From the NCBI RefSeq assembly GCF_003007715.1, contig NZ_PXNO01000023.1, forward strand, positions 310,001 through 374,000: 64,000 bases of DNA, written 5' to 3'. The notes below the pieces were generated by a model. That model had not been told where the DNA came from, ran no database searches, and was given only the letters and a program-made list of their open reading frames with translations. This DNA is from Marinobacter shengliensis (lineage in GTDB: Bacteria; Pseudomonadota; Gammaproteobacteria; Pseudomonadales; Oleiphilaceae). Both the position numbers and the translations under genes were made by a program. The stretch's first letter is position 1. Each line of letters begins with the position of its first letter. Positions 8,956-16,515 of the stretch are shown here, one piece after another.

Positions 8956-9117
8956 ATGAGTAAGAAAGCTGTTAAAGCTACCTTAACATCTGCCGAAATT
9001 GAAGCGCAGACTGCAGCCTTTTTAAAGTCCGGCGGTCGTGTTGAGCAGGTGGGCAAAGGTAAAAGTGGGCAACTGACTTCCACCGGCACAAAGCAGATCA
9101 ACCTGAAAAGCAGTTGA
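8956..9117 (+). CDS. small protein with a SutA-like FLxxGGxVxxV motif
   Basis: 53 residues from ATG 8956 (MSKKAVKATL); an in-frame ATG at 8944 would add MENN. The protein is basic at both ends and contains AFLKSGGRVEQVGKGKSG in the middle. The FLxxGGxVxxV pattern resembles the conserved segment of SutA, the RNA-polymerase-binding protein of Pseudomonas, but SutA is longer and acidic, so this is only a motif similarity. It stands alone and converges on soxR. Coding status rests on the well-formed start, compact size and coherent composition. Confidence 0.6.
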   Translation: MSKKAVKATLTSAEIEAQTAAFLKSGGRVEQVGKGKSGQLTSTGTKQINLKSS

Positions 9118-9136
9118 TGATCTCGGGGTAACCCGG

Positions 9137-9604
9137 TTACTCGGCATCCGGCTCCAAGAGCCGAGCCCCGGGGCCTCGCTCGCCCAATTCATCCCAGGGG
9201 TTCCTAAGCCGGCAGGCGTCGATAGACAGGCAGCCGCAGCCAATGCAGTCGCTGAGTTGGTCCCTCAGTCCGGTGAGCATGTCTATGCGGCGGTCCAGGT
9301 CTGCCCGCCAGAGCTCTGAAAGGTGTTTCCAGTCGTCAGCGGTAACCGTGCGATCCGTTGGCAGTGCCGCCAGGGCACCGCCGATCTCGGCCAATGGAAT
9401 ACCAAGCCGCTGCGCCACCTTGATCACGGCGATTCGCCGTAACACATCTCTCTGGAAGCGCCGCTGGTTGCCCGCGTTGCGCCAGCTCTTGATGAGCCCC
9501 TTTTGTTCATAAAAGTGGATGGCCGATACCGCCACGCCGCTGCGTCTGGCAACTTCCCCAACACTGAGCGTGGCTCGTAGCTCCTGGTTGTTTCCTGTCT
9601 TCAT
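9137..9604 (-). CDS. soxR: redox-sensitive MerR-family activator SoxR
   Basis: 155 residues from ATG 9602-9604, almost the length of E. coli SoxR (154); an upstream in-frame start would add 15 residues. The MerR winged HTH occupies residues about 8-80 ([25 protein letters not shown]), then a dimerisation helix, then the [2Fe-2S] cluster cysteines C120, C123, C125 and C131 in the diagnostic C-x2-C-x-C-x5-C spacing. SoxR is activated by oxidation of the cluster by redox-cycling compounds or nitric oxide and untwists promoters with 19-bp spacers. Exactly such a promoter is found in the divergent intergenic region and faces the MBL-fold gene at 9748. Confidence 0.95.
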   Translation of the reverse strand: MKTGNNQELRATLSVGEVARRSGVAVSAIHFYEQKGLIKSWRNAGNQRRFQRDVLRRIAVIKVAQRLGIPLAEIGGALAALPTDRTVTADDWKHLSELWRADLDRRIDMLTGLRDQLSDCIGCGCLSIDACRLRNPWDELGERGPGARLLEPDAE

Positions 9605-9667
9605 GATTGCCTCTGAGGTGCTTGGTCTGGCTATTCTCCCGATAGCCATTTTCCATGATTCTGTTCG

Positions 9668-9698
9668 TTGACCTCAACTTAACTTTAGGTATTAGGCT
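9668..9698 (+). promoter_or_regulatory. SoxR-dependent promoter with SoxR box
   Basis: TTGACC (-35, 9668-9673) and TAGGCT (-10, 9693-9698) are separated by 19 bases, and the spacer region carries the dyad CCTCAACTTAACTTTAGG (9672-9689). This differs by two bases from the soxS box of E. coli (CCTCAAGTTAACTTGAGG). The orientation serves the gene at 9748; soxR is divergent. Confidence 0.9.
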
Positions 9699-9747
9699 GG
9701 CGGTGCAGTGACTAACTGTTCAATCAGTGACTATTCAGGAGGATGTC

Positions 9748-10389
9748 ATGAAACAGATTTTTCCAGACCTTTGGCAAACTGACGTCGAGAATCCATTCCC
9801 CGGACTTACCACCCACGCCTATCTGCTGACGAGAGAAGAGGGCAACGTGCTCTTCTATAACACCGGTCACGAGTATGAAATTGATGCCATGGCCACCCTG
9901 GGTGGCGTTGATTGGCAATTGTTGAGTCATCAGGATGAATTGGGTAAGTCGCTCTTGCGGGTGCGTGAACGCTACGGAGCCAAGCTGGGCGGGCATGCAC
10001 TTGAGCGGGAATCCTTCGCGGAGATCCTGGAGCCGGATGTTCTGTTCACTGGAAGACAGACTCTGGCTGGCAACATCGAGGTGATTCCAACCCCTGGCCA
10101 CACACCTGGCAGTACTTGTTTTCAGGTGAGATCGGCGACTGGTAAAACCTACCTTTTCACGGGCGACACGGTTTATCGAAACCGAAAAGAGCAATGGAGC
10201 AATGGCTTCATAAAGGGTTGGAGTGACTGTGACACTCTGGTGGCCAGCTTACGGATGTTGCGTGAGTTGCAGCCAGATGTGGTCATTTCCAGTGCATTTG
10301 CCGACAAGGACGGTTACCAGGAAATGTCGCCAAACGATTGGGCACGCCACGTGGATAGCGCACTGCAGCCTTTGCTTACGGCTGGGTAA
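9748..10389 (+). CDS. MBL-fold protein, SoxR-controlled, with altered metal motif
   Basis: 213 residues from ATG 9748, placed by a perfect AGGAGG at 9737-9742; an upstream GTG reading is unlikely. The fold is recognisable from TPGHTPGS near residue 118, LFTGDTVY near 140 and the C-terminal RELQPDVVISSA. The usual HxHxDH metal motif is replaced at the expected place by LLSHQDELG, so at least two of its His/Asp ligands are missing; His96-type and GDT residues remain. It may bind one metal or none. The preceding SoxR promoter implies induction by redox-cycling drugs. Family clear, activity uncertain. Confidence 0.85.
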   Translation: MKQIFPDLWQTDVENPFPGLTTHAYLLTREEGNVLFYNTGHEYEIDAMATLGGVDWQLLSHQDELGKSLLRVRERYGAKLGGHALERESFAEILEPDVLFTGRQTLAGNIEVIPTPGHTPGSTCFQVRSATGKTYLFTGDTVYRNRKEQWSNGFIKGWSDCDTLVASLRMLRELQPDVVISSAFADKDGYQEMSPNDWARHVDSALQPLLTAG

Positions 10390-10453
10390 GTCGGGTTATG
10401 GGTCGCACTGCTATACTCGATGAACAGTTGAGTTCGTTAGTGGGGCGAGCGAA

Positions 10454-11065
10454 ATGGATGGAGGAAGTGGCGAGCCGAAGGCCGATTCGAGCCGGAGGAC
10501 GAATCCGGCGGCCTTCTTTCGCGGATTCCTGCGGGAACCGGGCCAGGTGGGCTCTGTTATCCCCAGTTCAAGATTTCTGGAGCAGCGAATCGTTGAGGCG
10601 TCTGGTCTATCTGTCGCCCGACAGGTCGTAGAGCTGGGCCCCGGTACGGGCGGCACCACGCGCGCGTTTCTTCGTCACCTGGGGCAAGACGCACGGCTTC
10701 TCTCAATCGAGCTGAGCCCTTTCTTCCATGAGTTGCTTGGCGACATTGTTGACCCCCGCTTTTGCAACCACCTGGGCAGCGCCGAGGATCTCACCGAGAT
10801 TCTGGCTGTTTACGATATGCAACAGCCAGATGTGATCATCTCTGGGATTCCCTTCTCAAAGATGCCGGCAGCTGTGGCTCATCGTGTCGTACAGGCGGTG
10901 AATGACAACCTGGTAGAGGGCGGGCGGTTTATCGCCTACCAATTCCGGAGAGATGTCGCCCGGTTTACCGATCCGGTCATGGGGGCTCATACCAGCTGTA
11001 CGCTGGAACTGCTGAACATTCCCCCCATGCGGGTATACAGCTGGATTAAAGGTGAGGGTGGTTGA
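10454..11065 (+). CDS. PmtA-like class I methyltransferase
   Basis: 203 residues. The N-terminal FFRGFLREPGQVGSVIPSS segment followed by SAM motif I (VVELGPGTGG) is characteristic of the family containing rhizobial phosphatidylethanolamine N-methyltransferase PmtA and rRNA-dimethylase-like proteins. A conserved DVIISGIPFSKMP follows (motif IV, normally D/N-P-P-x type) and a C-terminal QFRRDV. Members methylate phospholipid head groups or remain uncharacterised. It has no operon partner. Phosphatidylcholine synthesis is possible but not shown. Confidence 0.8.
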   Translation: MDGGSGEPKADSSRRTNPAAFFRGFLREPGQVGSVIPSSRFLEQRIVEASGLSVARQVVELGPGTGGTTRAFLRHLGQDARLLSIELSPFFHELLGDIVDPRFCNHLGSAEDLTEILAVYDMQQPDVIISGIPFSKMPAAVAHRVVQAVNDNLVEGGRFIAYQFRRDVARFTDPVMGAHTSCTLELLNIPPMRVYSWIKGEGG

Positions 11066-11130
11066 GTTTTTCATAACCGGGAAAGTTAACCTACTATTAG
11101 GGAGTGGTTCACTCACTGAAGGAATAGGTT

Positions 11131-11565
11131 ATGAACACCATGATCAGGACACAGCGTGTCACGTTTGGTTTGATCCTTGCCGCTTCGATGGTCGCCGGTG
11201 CCCATGGAGCAACGCCTGCGCCTGAGGGGGCGGCGGTGTATTTTGTGACACCGCTCGACGGGCAAACAGTGAGCTCTCCGGTGACGGTAAGGTTTGGCCT
11301 GGAGGGCCTGGGCGTTGCGCCCGCGGGCGTGGAGCGCGAGAAAACCGGGCACCACCATCTGCTGATTAATGTGGATGACCTGCCCCCGATGGACAAACCG
11401 ATCCCTGCGGATGAACGGCATATTCATTTTGGGGGGGGCCAAACCCAGACCACTCTGGAGTTAGAGCCGGGCGAATACACGCTCCAGCTTTTGGTGGGTG
11501 ATCACCTGCATATTCCCCATGAGCCGCCGGTGATGTCTGAGAAAATCACCGTCACGGTGGAGTAG
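11131..11565 (+). CDS. exported DUF4399 protein
   Basis: 144 residues with a Sec signal peptide (hydrophobic run 10-27 ending AHGATPAP). The mature part is a single beta-rich domain with the DUF4399 landmarks: YFVTPLDGQTVSSPVTVRFG, GHHHLLIN, ERHIHFGGGQT and LLVGDHLHIPHEPPVMS. The repeated His pairs suggest metal binding, though no function has been established for the family to my knowledge. It is preceded by GGAATAGGTT close to the ATG and stands alone. Confidence 0.88.
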   Translation: MNTMIRTQRVTFGLILAASMVAGAHGATPAPEGAAVYFVTPLDGQTVSSPVTVRFGLEGLGVAPAGVEREKTGHHHLLINVDDLPPMDKPIPADERHIHFGGGQTQTTLELEPGEYTLQLLVGDHLHIPHEPPVMSEKITVTVE

Positions 11566-11576
11566 TGGGCGAAGGC

Positions 11577-12245
11577 CTAGTCGCTCAAATTCAGTCCCAT
11601 ATCCCAGAAGTCGATTTCCAGGCGGGTGGCATCCCGGAAGATATGGGACAGTTGTTCAAACCGGCTAGGGGTGACGTCGGCCAGGCGGTCATCCAGCCAG
11701 CGGATTTCCGCCTGCATGGCGCCCTGGAATTCGTCACTTTCGTACATGGTGATCCAGGCATCGTAGGGGTTGCCCTCGCCCCGCAGGGTTTCTGCGCGCT
11801 GGTTCAGCCAGTTGGCGATCTCGCCGTAGCCGACCATGCAGGGCGATAGAGCCACGTGCAGGTCCAGCAGGTCGCCGCGATTGCCTGTATCCAGCACGTA
11901 GCGGGTGTAGGCGAGGGTGGCGCGGGCTTCGGGCAGGTTGTTAAGTTCCTGCTCTGAGATTCCCCACTTTTTGCAATAGCTGATGTGTAACCCCAGCTCG
12001 GTATCCAGAATGGCCATCAGCCCGTCTTTGGCTTGCAACAGGTCAGCCAGGGTTGGGCTTTTGTAAGCCGCCAGGGCATAGGCCCGGGCAAACTGGATCA
12101 GGAACAGGTAGTCCTGTTTCAGGTAATGCTGGAAAGCTTCCGGGGCCAGCGAGCCGTTACCCAGCTGTTGCACAAAACTGTGTTCGATATAGTTTTGCCA
12201 CTCGGTGGGAAACGCGTTTTTGAGATCTTCGAACTGATAGGGCAT
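11577..12245 (-). CDS. tenA: TenA-family thiaminase II / aminopyrimidine aminohydrolase
   Basis: 222 residues from ATG 12243-12245 (MPYQFEDLKNAF), which matches the family length; the open frame upstream has no family similarity. The all-helical TenA core is present, including FxxYLxQDYLFLxxFARAYALAA, the catalytic-cysteine region LSPCMVGYGEI near residue 138 and the C-terminal ExxFWDMG. The enzyme salvages thiamin by hydrolysing degraded aminopyrimidines or cleaves thiamin. No other thiamin genes are nearby. It is divergent from the yqeY-like gene. Confidence 0.93.
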   Translation of the reverse strand: MPYQFEDLKNAFPTEWQNYIEHSFVQQLGNGSLAPEAFQHYLKQDYLFLIQFARAYALAAYKSPTLADLLQAKDGLMAILDTELGLHISYCKKWGISEQELNNLPEARATLAYTRYVLDTGNRGDLLDLHVALSPCMVGYGEIANWLNQRAETLRGEGNPYDAWITMYESDEFQGAMQAEIRWLDDRLADVTPSRFEQLSHIFRDATRLEIDFWDMGLNLSD

Positions 12246-12346
12246 TGAAACTCCATGGCGGTGGTTGTCGAGTTGGTTTTGAGGGCCTGGGGCTGGTTCT
12301 TTGATATTATGCCCACACTCTTTTTCCTTCAAACAGGAGCCCAACC

Positions 12347-12802
12347 ATGGCACAAGCATCTCTCAAGGAACAGCTCGGCAATGCGGTGAAAGACGCAATG
12401 CGCAGCAAAGACAAGGACCGGCTGGTTACTCTGCGTATGGCCCAGTCTGCCATCAAGCAGATTGAAATTGATGAGCGCCGCGAGCTGAGTGACGACGATG
12501 TGCTGAAGGTGTTGGACAAGATGCTAAAACAGCGCCGGGATGCCGCCAGCCAATACGATGACGCCGGCCGGGGTGAGCTGGCGGAAAAGGAACGGGCGGA
12601 AATGGCGATTATTGAGGAGTTCATGCCGGCGGCGTTATCCGAGGAAGAACTGGACGGCTTGATTGCTGAGGCGATCAGCTCAACCGGTGCCCAAGGTATG
12701 CAGGATATGGGGAATGTGATGAACGAGCTGCGCCCGAAAGTGACGGGCCGGGTGGATATGGGGCAGTTGAGCAAGAAGGTGCGGGCCGCACTGGCGGGCT
12801 GA
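12347..12802 (+). CDS. GatB/YqeY domain protein
   Basis: 151 residues, the usual length of stand-alone YqeY proteins. It starts with LKEQLGNAVKDAMRSKDKDRLVTLRM and ends with the helical tail KVTGRVDMGQLSKKVRAALAG. The family shares the tail domain of GatB amidotransferase and probably interacts with tRNA or aminoacyl-tRNA. In many gammaproteobacteria yqeY sits between rpsU and dnaG; here it does not. Confidence 0.93.
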   Translation: MAQASLKEQLGNAVKDAMRSKDKDRLVTLRMAQSAIKQIEIDERRELSDDDVLKVLDKMLKQRRDAASQYDDAGRGELAEKERAEMAIIEEFMPAALSEEELDGLIAEAISSTGAQGMQDMGNVMNELRPKVTGRVDMGQLSKKVRAALAG

Positions 12803-12825
12803 GCACCGCCCCCTTTTGTTTTGAA

Positions 12826-12847
12826 GGCGAGGGCACTGGCCCTCGCC
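12826..12847. terminator. 9-bp GC-rich hairpin between convergent genes
   Basis: GGCGAGGGC, loop ACTG, GCCCTCGCC lies between the yqeY-like and GST stop codons. It is perfectly paired. On the plus strand it is preceded by a T-rich stretch; there is no U run directly after it on either strand. Likely a shared transcription end. Confidence 0.55.
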
Positions 12848-12854
12848 GCTATCC

Positions 12855-13523
12855 TCAGGCGAAGTCGTACTCGCCGCCTTTCTCAAGGGCCTGCTGGTAA
12901 GCCGGCCGGGCATGTACTCGCGCCACCCAGGCAGAGATGTGGGGGCGGCTTGCACCCACAATACCGCGTGCCACCGAGGCTTCCAGCGGGAAGCTCATCT
13001 GGATATCGGCTGCGCTCAGTTCGTCCCCCAGGAACCAGGTGTTCTTCGCCAGGTGCGCTTCCACAAAGTCCAGATGGGTTTTGATCATAGGGCCGATGAA
13101 TATCTGGTTTGTCTTGTCGGCGATGCCTTTCGCCACCGGCCGGATGAAAAATGGCATCGGACTGGTTTTCACTTTTTCAAACACCAGGCGCATGACCAGC
13201 GGCGGCATCAGTGAACCCTCGGCGTAATGCATCCAGTAGGTGTAGTCCAACCATTGCTGGCCGCCGTTTTCGGGCAGCATGGTGTCTTTGCCGTAGGTGT
13301 GGGCCAGGTATTCAATGATGGCGCCGGATTCTGCCACCACCAGATCACCGTCGGTAATCACCGGTGATTTCCCCAGCGGGTGCACTTTTTTCAGGCTGGC
13401 GGGGGCCAGCATGGTTTCAGCGTCGCGCTCGTAACGTTGAATTTCGTAGGGCACGCCCAGTTCTTCGAGCATCCAGAGAACCCGTTGTGAGCGGGAGTTG
13501 TTGAGATGGTGGACTGTAATCAT
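12855..13523 (-). CDS. glutathione S-transferase
   Basis: 222 residues with the thioredoxin-like N-domain (ITVHHLNNSRSQRVLWMLEELG, residues 2-24; conserved P-V-I near 55 and ESGAIIEYL at 65-73) and an all-helical C-domain. Ser/Asn-Ser-Arg at position 9-11 occupies the catalytic serine/tyrosine area of bacterial GSTs. The enzyme conjugates or reduces substrates with glutathione in the cytoplasm; specific substrate unknown. Monocistronic, converging on the yqeY-like gene. Confidence 0.92.
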   Translation of the reverse strand: MITVHHLNNSRSQRVLWMLEELGVPYEIQRYERDAETMLAPASLKKVHPLGKSPVITDGDLVVAESGAIIEYLAHTYGKDTMLPENGGQQWLDYTYWMHYAEGSLMPPLVMRLVFEKVKTSPMPFFIRPVAKGIADKTNQIFIGPMIKTHLDFVEAHLAKNTWFLGDELSAADIQMSFPLEASVARGIVGASRPHISAWVARVHARPAYQQALEKGGEYDFA

Positions 13524-13715
13524 GCGGAAGCTCCGTTCCCGTTAAAAAGAGTGTTCGGGTAGTAGAATAGTGTGTCAGCGGCCTTTTGGTTCACCTTTGA
13601 TGTAATTCATTTTTAATGATGCTTCTGAATAAACCGCTTTTGTGGCTTGAATTGCGTTCAGCGGGCACTCAACTATAAAAGATACATACGCTGAACAGCG
13701 AAGCAGGAGGTCTAC

Positions 13716-14354
13716 ATGCACGTGTTTATAGCAGGCGCCAACGGGCAGATCGGGCAACATCTGTTGCAGGAGATGGCAAACAGCAATCATGAGGCCCGAG
13801 CGTTGGTCCGTCACCCGGATCAGGGGCCGGAATTGCAGAAGCTGGGTGCCACCGAAACCGTATTGGGTGACTTGGAACACGATTGTAGCGAGGCCATGCG
13901 CGGCTGTGATGCCGTCATCTTTACCGCGGGCTCTGGCCCTCATACTGGCCCGGATAAAACCATTGATGTGGATCAGGACGGTGCTATCCGCCTGGTAGAC
14001 ACTGCCAGGGCCATGGGTATAAAGCGGTTCATCATGGTGAGCAGTATGCGCGCCGAGGAGCCGGAGAAGGGCCCCGAAAAACTTCAGCACTATCTTCGGG
14101 CCAAGCGAAATGCCGATGAACACCTGAAGAACAGCGGCTTGAATTACACCATTGTGCGGCCGGGGCGGCTGACCAATGATGACGGTACCGGCAAGGTGGC
14201 GGTGAGTGAACGGCTGGCCTCTTTCGCGGAGATTCCCCGGCAGGACGTGGCTCGGGTGCTGCTGGCCGTGCTGGACTCGGATAACACGGACAACCGGGTG
14301 TTCGATGTGGTTTCAGGCGACACGCCGGTGGTTGATGCCCTGGCAAAGCTTTAA
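13716..14354 (+). CDS. atypical SDR, NAD(P)-binding oxidoreductase
   Basis: 212 residues. The N-terminal Rossmann motif is MHVFIAGANGQIGQHLL (GxxGxxG variant). AVIFTAGSG, IKRFIMVSS and YLRAKRNADEHLKNSGLNYTIVRPG follow, as in the YwnB/HSCARG-like atypical short-chain dehydrogenases. The usual YxxxK is replaced by YLRAK, where Tyr and Lys are retained with changed spacing. A strong RBS (AGGAGG around 13705) precedes the ATG. It may be a flavin reductase-like or NADP-sensing protein. Stops 3 bases before the convergent barrel gene. Confidence 0.87.
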   Translation: MHVFIAGANGQIGQHLLQEMANSNHEARALVRHPDQGPELQKLGATETVLGDLEHDCSEAMRGCDAVIFTAGSGPHTGPDKTIDVDQDGAIRLVDTARAMGIKRFIMVSSMRAEEPEKGPEKLQHYLRAKRNADEHLKNSGLNYTIVRPGRLTNDDGTGKVAVSERLASFAEIPRQDVARVLLAVLDSDNTDNRVFDVVSGDTPVVDALAKL

Positions 14355-14357
14355 TGC

Positions 14358-15242
14358 CTACCAGCTGAGCATCACTCGGCCGAAGATACGATCGCCGAGG
14401 CGAATATCCCGGGTACCCGCGTCCAGATCCTGGTATCGCACGCGGGTATCGACACTGGCGCCAAACCCCAGCACAACCGCAGGCCACGAATCATGGCCAA
14501 AGCCGAGCCGGTAGCTCAGTTCCGCCCGCCATTCCCGAAGATACAGCGCGCTTTCAACCTCGCGGGACTTGTCGAGTGTGGCCCAACGGTCGCCCGCGCG
14601 CTCCATCCGGATCGTCCAGCGATGATCGGCGTGTTGCCATTGCAGCAAAACGGGTAAATCCATCAACCAGTGGCCGTTATCCGTGGACTGCGCCCATCTC
14701 AACCGCGGCAGCCAGCGGAACGAACCGAAGCGATGATCACCACCAACACCCACGCTCAAGTCTGAGCCCTCGTGCCAGGCTCTGAATACAGCGAGGCGGC
14801 CATTGAGTACCTGGCGGTGGAAGTCCTGATGTTTGAACATATTGGAGGTGCCTGCGACGCCCACTTGAGTCTCCAGGTGATAAAGGTTGTGTTGCCACTC
14901 GCCCCCGAATGTCAGCCGGTGCAGGTGGCCGTTGTGGGCCGGAGTGCCCGTGCGTATGCGAAGCGGCTGGTAATCGTAGTCCAGGCCAACGGTGGAGGTT
15001 GCGCCCTGATAGCGCCAGCCCAGCTCCCGCTGGGAGCGGCTGACGTCTTTGGCGGTGGGCTCTTTGCCGGGCCAGCTATACGGTTGCCAATGACGATACT
15101 GCAGGTAGAAAGTGCCTGCAGCGTTAACCGGGCCAGGTTGCGCAAGTGAGATTAACAGTATGGCCGTTGCAGCTGCTTGTGTTGCTGTGGGCCGATGTCT
15201 GCTTTGGGCACTGGAGTCGCGGAACACCATAGGGCCTGCCAT
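14358..15242 (-). CDS. probable outer-membrane beta-barrel protein, unknown function
   Basis: 294 residues as read from 15242; Met5 (15230) is an alternative start. A hydrophobic signal around residues 20-42 ends PVNAAG. The mature part alternates polar and aromatic residues (FYLQYRHWQPYSW, LTFGGEWQHNLYHLETQVG) and ends in a C-terminal aromatic strand, VMLSW, the typical recognition end of an outer-membrane barrel. Unusual richness in Trp and His. No named family recognised. It converges on the oxidoreductase gene. Confidence 0.72.
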   Translation of the reverse strand: MAGPMVFRDSSAQSRHRPTATQAAATAILLISLAQPGPVNAAGTFYLQYRHWQPYSWPGKEPTAKDVSRSQRELGWRYQGATSTVGLDYDYQPLRIRTGTPAHNGHLHRLTFGGEWQHNLYHLETQVGVAGTSNMFKHQDFHRQVLNGRLAVFRAWHEGSDLSVGVGGDHRFGSFRWLPRLRWAQSTDNGHWLMDLPVLLQWQHADHRWTIRMERAGDRWATLDKSREVESALYLREWRAELSYRLGFGHDSWPAVVLGFGASVDTRVRYQDLDAGTRDIRLGDRIFGRVMLSW

Positions 15243-15368
15243 TGTTCGGGGTGTAATCTAACCATAGCGCCTGTTCAGGCAACTTGTTGTCTTTCCTGAT
15301 AGGCTTCAGTTTACGCATGACCGCTTCGGGCGGTGAAACCGGTATTGGTTCCCTATAATGGAGTTCTC

Positions 15369-15755
15369 ATGAGCGATAACCCCTTGGCCCAGATTCTTGA
15401 GATGGATGGCGAGGAACGGTACGACTACTTTCTGGATGCCGTCGCCGAGGAGCGCGAAATCTGGATTTTGATCAATGCCGACAATCAGTTTCTGAAAATT
15501 GTTTCGGAAGAGGACGGTGTTGGGTATTTGCCAGTTTGGCCGGGTGCTGAGTTCGCGGCGGATTACGCCAAGGATTCCGGCGACCTCTCACCGAAGGCGG
15601 TCTCTTTGCCTGACTTCTTCAAGAAGTGGGTGCCAGGTTTAACCCGGGACGGCTTGGAAGTGGGTGTCTTCCCCGGTGGTGAGGGTGAATTATGGATAAC
15701 CCCGGCGGAAGAACTCAAGCGTGATCTGCAAGAGGTGATGTCGAGCTCGTTCTAG
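15369..15755 (+). CDS. DUF2750 protein
   Basis: 128 residues from ATG 15369, preceded by GGAG; a longer reading from 15333 would add an N-terminus without similarity. It carries the DUF2750 pattern: RYDYFLDAVAEEREIWIL, VGYLPVWPGAEFA, SLPDFFKKWVPGL and GELWITPAEELKRDL. Acidic and cytoplasmic. It precedes a VWA protein by 26 bases and probably shares its transcript. The family has no assigned biochemical function that I know of. Confidence 0.88.
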   Translation: MSDNPLAQILEMDGEERYDYFLDAVAEEREIWILINADNQFLKIVSEEDGVGYLPVWPGAEFAADYAKDSGDLSPKAVSLPDFFKKWVPGLTRDGLEVGVFPGGEGELWITPAEELKRDLQEVMSSSF

Positions 15756-15781
15756 TCTTACATGGGAGGTGGCGGAGGCTT

Positions 15782-16477
15782 ATGGCTGATAAAGAGCTAC
15801 GTACCAAATCCGATAAACAGGCCATCGACCAGTTTATCCACCAGGTTCGCACGCTGCCCGCGAAGGGGGGTGGCGAGGGGCGCCTGATCTTCGCCCTGGA
15901 TGCCACCGCCAGCCGGGAAGCAACCTGGGACCAGGCCTGCCATCTTCAGAGCGAGCTGTTCATGGCTACCAAAGATTTGGGAGGCCTGGCCATTCAGTTG
16001 TGTTATTACCGTGGCTTTGGTGAGTTCAAGGCGACCGGGTTTGTGAATGAGACCGGCCAGCTGCTGAACCTGATGAACGGCGTGTCTTGCCTGGGTGGCC
16101 GCACCCAGATTAGCCGGGTGTTGGCCCATGCGGTGAAGGAAACCCGGGCAAAAGCGGTAAAAGCCGTGGTGTTTATCGGCGATTGTTGCGAGGAGCCGGT
16201 GGATGAGCTTTGCCACTCCGCGGGCGAACTGGGCCTGTTGCGAACGCCGGTGTTCATGTTCCACGAGGGGCATGATCCCCACGCCAAGGCGGTGTTCCAG
16301 CAGGTGAGCAAGTTGTCTGGCGGCGCTTACGTACCCTTTGACCGAAACAGCCCGCAGGTACTGAAGGATATTATGGCGGCTGTCGCGGTCTATGCTTCCG
16401 GGGGAGCAAAAGCCCTGGAGGATTTTTCCAGCCGCAGCTCTGCGGAAGTGAAACGTCTTACTCAGCAAATCCGCTAG
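15782..16477 (+). CDS. von Willebrand factor A-like protein
   Basis: 231 residues. LIFALDATASRE near residue 40 is the MIDAS-type DxTxS variant of a VWA domain, with further signatures VVFIGDCCEEPVDEL near 125 and a C-terminal helical tail. The family appears with membrane DnaJ-domain proteins and DUF2750 in marine gammaproteobacteria, here arranged DUF2750-VWA-DnaJ in one direction. It probably scaffolds a chaperone-linked complex, which is an inference from context. The stop codon sits inside a perfect 12-bp hairpin. Confidence 0.85.
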   Translation: MADKELRTKSDKQAIDQFIHQVRTLPAKGGGEGRLIFALDATASREATWDQACHLQSELFMATKDLGGLAIQLCYYRGFGEFKATGFVNETGQLLNLMNGVSCLGGRTQISRVLAHAVKETRAKAVKAVVFIGDCCEEPVDELCHSAGELGLLRTPVFMFHEGHDPHAKAVFQQVSKLSGGAYVPFDRNSPQVLKDIMAAVAVYASGGAKALEDFSSRSSAEVKRLTQQIR

Positions 16478-16490
16478 CATTTGCTGAGTA
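16459..16490. repeat. 12-bp perfect inverted repeat overlapping the VWA stop codon
   Basis: TACTCAGCAAAT and ATTTGCTGAGTA flank an 8-base loop that contains the stop codon. It lies 25 bases before the downstream start. No U tract follows, so it is more like an intercistronic RNA element controlling the membrane DnaJ gene than a terminator. Confidence 0.6.
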
Positions 16491-16515
16491 GACTGAGAGA
16501 ACCCGGAGTATCTGA

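Noticed and set aside
9118..9170. Overlapping GC-rich dyads between the small gene and soxR, possible terminator
   Set aside because: Loops are too short (1-3 bases) or arms too weak, and no U run; not safe to call.
13575..14123. Minus-strand open frame of about 182 codons
   Set aside because: Shadow of the oxidoreductase at 13716-14354, which has a strong RBS and Rossmann motif.
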